From contig JBFWSL010000150.1 in the NCBI GenBank assembly GCA_050248375.1, positions 1 to 9,755 of the forward strand: a DNA stretch of 9,755 nucleotides. The letters run 5' to 3'. Source of the stretch: JAYZVT01 sp050248375. GTDB lineage: Bacteria > Pseudomonadota > Alphaproteobacteria > Rhizobiales > Methyloligellaceae. The position numbers and the translations under genes were made by a program. How positions within the stretch are numbered: position 1 is the first letter of the stretch; the number at the start of each line of letters is the position of its first letter. The notes beneath the pieces were generated by a model. It saw only the letters and a program-made list of their open reading frames with translations, had not been told where the DNA came from and did not search any database. Of this stretch, positions 6,565-9,755 are shown one piece after another.

Positions 6565-8091
6565 CTACCCGCGCTTCACGCCGCCCAGCACGCCGCGGAT
6601 GATTGCGCGCCCCAGCGCCGATCCGACGGACCGCGCCACCGACTTGGCCAGCGCCTCCGTCACACCCTCGCGCTGATAGCCGCCGCTACGGGTGGTCTTT
6701 TTCGTGCCGCCGGACGACTTCGGCATCTTCGGAATGGTGAACTCGCCGCGCCGCTCGCTTTCCTGCCGGCTCGCCGAACCGCGCTCGCGGCTCTCGTCTT
6801 CCACGCGCTGCTCGCTGCGCTTCTGAAGCATCTCGTAGGCGGACTCCCGGTCCACCACTTCATCATAGACGCCACGCACGGGGCTCGAACGGATCACCTC
6901 CTTGCGCTCGTCCTTGTCGAGCGGTCCAAGGCGGGAGGACGGCGGGCGGACGAGCGTGCGCTGAACGATGCTCGGCGCGCCCTTTTTCTCCAGCGTGGAG
7001 ACGAGCGCCTCGCCCACGCCCAGTTGCATGATCACATCGGCGGTCTTGAACTCCGGATTGGGACGGAAGGTTTCGGCGGCCGCCTTCACCGCTTTCTGCT
7101 CGCGCGGCGTGAAGGCGCGCAGGGCATGCTGGACGCGGTTGCCGAGCTGGCTGGAAACGGTGTCCGGCACGTCGAGCGGATTCTGCGTCACGAAATAAAC
7201 ACCAACGCCCTTGGAGCGGATGAGCCGCACCACCTGCTCCACCTTCTCGAGCAGCGCCTTCGGGGCCTCGTCGAACAGCAGATGCGCTTCGTCGAAGAAG
7301 AACACCAGCTTGGGCTTCTCCGGATCGCCCACTTCCGGCAGTTCCTCGAACAATTCGGACAGAAGCCAGAGCAGGAAGGTCGCGTAGAGGCGCGGGCTCT
7401 GCATCAGCTTGTCGGCGGCGAGGATATTGATATAGCCGCGGCCCTTGCCGGCGGTGCGCATGAGGTCGGTAATGTCGAGCGCAGGCTCCCCGAAGAAATG
7501 GTTGCCCCCCTGCTCCTCCAGCACCAGAAGGCGGCGCTGGATGGAACCGACCGAGGCCTTCGAGACGTTGCCATATTCCTTGGTCAACTGGTCGGCGCGC
7601 TCGGCGATGTTGGCGATCAGGGCGCGCAAATCCTTCAGGTCGAGGATGAGCAGGCCCTCGTCATCGGCCACGCGGAATGCGATATTGAGCACGCCTTCCT
7701 GGGTCTCGTTAAGGTCCATGAGGCGCGACAGCAGAAGCGGTCCCATCTCGCTCACGGTCGTGCGGATCGGGTGGCCCTGCTCGCCGAACAGATCCCAGAA
7801 GACCACCGGATAGGCGTCGTACTCGTAATCCTTCAGGTCGATCTTCTTGGCGCGCTCCTCGAGAAAATCCTTGGAGACGCCCTTGGCGGCGAGACCGGAG
7901 AGATCCCCCTTCACGTCGGCGCAGAAGACGGGCACGCCCGCATCCGAGAAGCCCTCCGCCAGGATCTGGAGCGAAACGGTCTTGCCGGTGCCGGTGGCGC
8001 CGGTAATCAATCCATGGCGGTTGGCGAGTTTCAGCAGGAGCACTTCCGGCTTGACGCTCTTGCCGATGAAGATGGTGCCTTCTTCGCTCAT
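6565..8091 (-). CDS. HerA/DUF853 (YjgR-type) P-loop ATPase
   Basis: A 508-residue ATPase of the HerA-like helicase C-terminal family (DUF853, Pfam PF05872), equivalent in size to E. coli YjgR. The start at 8091 (MSEEGTIFIGKS) is preferred because GGGGAGG (8098-8104) lies six bases upstream; the frame opens 18 codons earlier at 8145 without a good ribosome site. Walker A is GATGTGKT (31-38), Walker B is LVFFFDEAH (262-270), and a VTQNP motif (301-305) with following LGNRVQHALRAF (316-327) resembles the sensor and arginine-finger region of FtsK/HerA ATPases. A charged, low-complexity linker (about 420-475) leads to a Gly/Ala-rich amphipathic C-terminus. Relatives are thought to form hexameric ring motors on DNA, but the role of this branch is not established. 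Divergent from a helix-hairpin-helix gene. Confidence 0.92.
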   Translation of the reverse strand: MSEEGTIFIGKSVKPEVLLLKLANRHGLITGATGTGKTVSLQILAEGFSDAGVPVFCADVKGDLSGLAAKGVSKDFLEERAKKIDLKDYEYDAYPVVFWDLFGEQGHPIRTTVSEMGPLLLSRLMDLNETQEGVLNIAFRVADDEGLLILDLKDLRALIANIAERADQLTKEYGNVSKASVGSIQRRLLVLEEQGGNHFFGEPALDITDLMRTAGKGRGYINILAADKLMQSPRLYATFLLWLLSELFEELPEVGDPEKPKLVFFFDEAHLLFDEAPKALLEKVEQVVRLIRSKGVGVYFVTQNPLDVPDTVSSQLGNRVQHALRAFTPREQKAVKAAAETFRPNPEFKTADVIMQLGVGEALVSTLEKKGAPSIVQRTLVRPPSSRLGPLDKDERKEVIRSSPVRGVYDEVVDRESAYEMLQKRSEQRVEDESRERGSASRQESERRGEFTIPKMPKSSGGTKKTTRSGGYQREGVTEALAKSVARSVGSALGRAIIRGVLGGVKRG

Positions 8092-8152
8092 CCAGAGCCT
8101 CCCCGTTTGCGGCGGTCGCACAATCCGGCGCACTGTATCCGCCACGGCACAA

Positions 8153-8169
8153 ATCGCGCAATGCGCGAT
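8153..8169. promoter_or_regulatory. Perfect 17-bp palindrome in the divergent promoter region
   Basis: ATCGCGCA and TGCGCGAT are exact complementary arms around a single central A. The site lies 62 bp upstream of the ATPase start and about 115 bp upstream of the HhH protein start, where a dimeric regulator could act on both genes. No T-tract follows and no gene ends here, so an operator is more likely than a terminator. The regulator is unknown. Confidence 0.45.
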
Positions 8170-8209
8170 ACGCCGGCCAAGGACGAATGCGCATACGACC
8201 CTAATTTTC

Positions 8210-8237
8210 TTGTCCGCGAAACAGGGTTACCTTAAAT
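8210..8237 (+). promoter_or_regulatory. Candidate promoter for the helix-hairpin-helix protein
   Basis: TTGTCC (8210-8215) and TTAAAT (8232-8237) are spaced by 16 bp, about 50 bp before the start codon and inside an AT-richer patch of an otherwise GC-rich region. This is a motif match only. Confidence 0.4.
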
Positions 8238-8284
8238 ACCTGCGGTCGCGCCAAGCGGAAGCCGCGGCGAGAGGAGGTGCGCGC

Positions 8285-8692
8285 ATGAGCTATCCCATCA
8301 TGGATATCGAAGGCATCGGCCCCAAATATGCCGCCCGCCTTGTCAAAGCCGGCATCAAGCGCACCCATCACCTGCTCGACAAGGGCGCTTCCAAGCAGGG
8401 CCGCAAGACGCTCGCGGCCGCCGCCGGCGTGGACGAGGGCCTGATCCTGAAATGGACCAACATGGCCGATCTCATGCGCGTAAAGGGCGTCGGCGAGGAA
8501 TATTCCGAGCTTCTGGAGGCCGCCGGCGTGGACACGGTCAAGGAATTGCGCACCCGGCGCGCCGATCACCTGCACCAGGCCATCGTCGCCGCGAACGCCA
8601 AGCGCAAGCTCGTACGCCAGCTTCCGGGCCTCAGCCAGGTCGAGAAATGGGTGCAGCACGCAAAGTCGCTCAAACCCATCATGACGCATTGA
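8285..8692 (+). CDS. DUF4332 helix-hairpin-helix protein
   Basis: A 135-residue cytoplasmic protein starting at the ATG at 8285, seven bases after an excellent GGAGG (8273-8277). Two helix-hairpin-helix units are visible: IEGIGPKYAARLVKAGI (8-24) and MRVKGVGEEYSELLEAAGV (64-82), with the GIG and GVG turns expected of the fold. Helices rich in Lys, Arg and Ala lie between and after them. The arrangement matches the DUF4332 family (PF14229). Helix-hairpin-helix units commonly bind DNA without sequence preference, but this family has no firmly assigned role that I know of. It is divergent from the HerA-like ATPase, with a palindrome between them, which hints at a shared DNA-related context. A hairpin follows the stop codon. 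Confidence 0.88.
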   Translation: MSYPIMDIEGIGPKYAARLVKAGIKRTHHLLDKGASKQGRKTLAAAAGVDEGLILKWTNMADLMRVKGVGEEYSELLEAAGVDTVKELRTRRADHLHQAIVAANAKRKLVRQLPGLSQVEKWVQHAKSLKPIMTH

Positions 8693-8722
8693 CCGGCGGC
8701 ATGGCCACCCACCTGCAAAACG

Positions 8723-8750
8723 GGCCGCCTGCGGGCGGCCTTCGTCTTTC
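8723..8750 (+). terminator. Intrinsic terminator after the HhH protein gene
   Basis: GGCCGCC (8723-8729) and GGCGGCC (8734-8740) form a 7-bp GC stem with a four-base loop. The stem is followed by TTCGTCTTTC, a partial T-tract, and lies about 30 bp past the stop codon. Confidence 0.7.
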
Positions 8751-8834
8751 AGGCGTGGCATTCTTGCCGGGTGCAGCCATCGCCCTGATGGGCTAGTGTG
8801 TGGGAAACCAACGAAAATCAAGGCGAGGAAAGAA

Positions 8835-9755
8835 ATGTTCGAGCTGGATGCAAAGCGCAAGGACCTGCAACTGAGGGCTCGCGCCTTCGCGGAAGCGGAG
8901 CTCCCCAAGCGCGCGGTGGAGATCGACGAAAGCCAGCAGTATCCCTGGGACATCGTCGAGAAGCTTGCACGGGCGGGCTTCACCGGCATGACCATTCCGG
9001 AAGCATGGGGCGGACAGGGCCGCGACTATCTCGATGCCGTTCTCGTCATCGAGGAGATGGCCCGCAAATGCGCCATTACCGCCCGCATCGTGGTGGAGAC
9101 CAACATGGGCGCGATCGGGGCGATCCACGCCTATGGCAGCGACGCGCAGAAGAAAATGGCCTCGGAGATGGTGATCGCGGGCGACAAGCCGGCCATCTGC
9201 ATGACCGAGCCCGGCGCCGGCAGCGCCCTCACCGACCTCACCACCACGGCCGAGAAGCGGGGCGACAAATACGTCCTGAACGGCGCCAAGCACTGGATCA
9301 CGGGAGGCGGGGTCTCCAAGCTTCACCTGATCTTCGCCCGCCTGGTGGAGAATGGCGACGACAAGGGCATCGCAGGCTTCATCGCCATCCGCGACCAGGA
9401 CGAAGGCCTTGTCATTGGCGACCGGGAACCGACCATGGGCCTGCGCGGCATCCCGGAGACGCGGCTGGAATTCCATGACCTGACCCTTGGCGAGGACCGC
9501 CTGGTGCTGCCTCCCGAAGGCGTGCGCCGCGGCTTCGCCGGCCTGATGAATGCCTACAACAGCCAGCGCGTGGGCGCGGCCACGGTCGCGCTCGGCATCG
9601 CGGCGGGCGCCTACGAACACGCTCTCGACTATACGCGCATGCGCGAGCAGTTCAGCCGGCCGATCTGCGAGTTCCAGGGACTGCAGTGGATGATGGCGGA
9701 CATGTCGATTGCCCTCGACGCCGCGCGCCTCATGGTGCATCGCGCCGCCGCCAGC
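8835..9755 (+). CDS. Acyl-CoA dehydrogenase-family protein, 3-sulfinopropanoyl-CoA desulfinase-like, 3'-truncated
   Basis: The first 307 residues of an acyl-CoA dehydrogenase-fold flavoprotein; the frame runs off the window. The ATG at 8835 follows GAGGAA (8825-8830). Visible landmarks are QYPWDIVEKL (35-44), CMTEPGAGSALTDL (122-135) at the flavin site, HWITGGGVSKLHLIFARL (153-170), GIPETRLEFHD (205-215) and FQGLQWMMADM. Two residues argue against a plain dehydrogenase: Arg84, and Gln244 in YNSQRVGA, where isovaleryl-CoA-type dehydrogenases have the catalytic Glu. Arg84 and Gln246 are, as I recall, the diagnostic pair of the desulfinase of Advenella mimigardefordensis, which releases sulfite from 3-sulfinopropanoyl-CoA, giving propanoyl-CoA. 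The assignment rests on remembered similarity, and the C-terminal third cannot be checked. A short-chain acyl-CoA dehydrogenase of another specificity remains possible. Confidence 0.72.
   Translation, partial: MFELDAKRKDLQLRARAFAEAELPKRAVEIDESQQYPWDIVEKLARAGFTGMTIPEAWGGQGRDYLDAVLVIEEMARKCAITARIVVETNMGAIGAIHAYGSDAQKKMASEMVIAGDKPAICMTEPGAGSALTDLTTTAEKRGDKYVLNGAKHWITGGGVSKLHLIFARLVENGDDKGIAGFIAIRDQDEGLVIGDREPTMGLRGIPETRLEFHDLTLGEDRLVLPPEGVRRGFAGLMNAYNSQRVGAATVALGIAAGAYEHALDYTRMREQFSRPICEFQGLQWMMADMSIALDAARLMVHRAAAS

Noticed and set aside
7024..8235. 403-codon plus-strand frame opposite the HerA-like ATPase
   Set aside because: Translation is low-complexity His/Leu/Glu-rich shadow sequence, while the minus strand carries clear Walker A and B motifs.
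8764..8799. TTGCCG and TAGTGT as a promoter for the last gene
   Set aside because: The spacer is 24 bp, and no better -35 lies at 16-18 bp from TAGTGT, so I cannot support a promoter.

Overview
This GC-rich window carries nine protein genes and looks like ordinary chromosome of an alphaproteobacterium. That placement is inferred from the protein flavour: the S9A peptidase has a PEWPEWGNP substrate loop, the superoxide dismutase is a 199-residue iron type, and there are a stand-alone PuuD-like membrane protein and a TAXI-type binding protein. An FNR/FixK-like box and an EcfG-like promoter match also fit. I see no tRNA, rRNA, insertion sequence, phage gene, CRISPR array or integration scar.

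Region by region: 2-1249 (+) is the C-terminal part of an oligopeptidase B-type serine peptidase. 1324-2535 (+) is glutaryl-CoA dehydrogenase (gcdH), followed 40 bp later by a five-helix PuuD-like membrane protein (2576-3184), probably in the same transcript. 3377-3976 (+) is superoxide dismutase (sodB). It converges through a strong bidirectional terminator on a small periplasmic cytochrome c (4027-4410, -), which has an FNR/FixK-like palindrome upstream. Next on the minus strand is a protein with two peptidoglycan-binding domains (4561-5055), divergent from an orphan TAXI solute-binding protein (5262-6479, +). A long hairpin separates the latter from a convergent HerA/DUF853 ATPase of the YjgR type (6565-8091, -). 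The ATPase is divergent from a DUF4332 helix-hairpin-helix protein (8285-8692, +), and the shared intergenic region holds a perfect 17-bp palindrome. The window ends inside an acyl-CoA dehydrogenase-family gene (8835-9755, +) whose diagnostic residues resemble 3-sulfinopropanoyl-CoA desulfinase.

The genes do not form one pathway. They are short transcription units separated by hairpins: acyl-CoA catabolism at both ends, oxidative-stress and respiratory functions in the middle, and an ATPase/HhH pair. No gene-free stretch exceeds about 210 bp. I found no convincing new multi-gene system. The items most worth checking are the desulfinase-like enzyme, the FNR/FixK-like box at the cytochrome gene, the PuuD-like protein lacking its cytochrome domain, and the palindrome in the ATPase/HhH promoter region.
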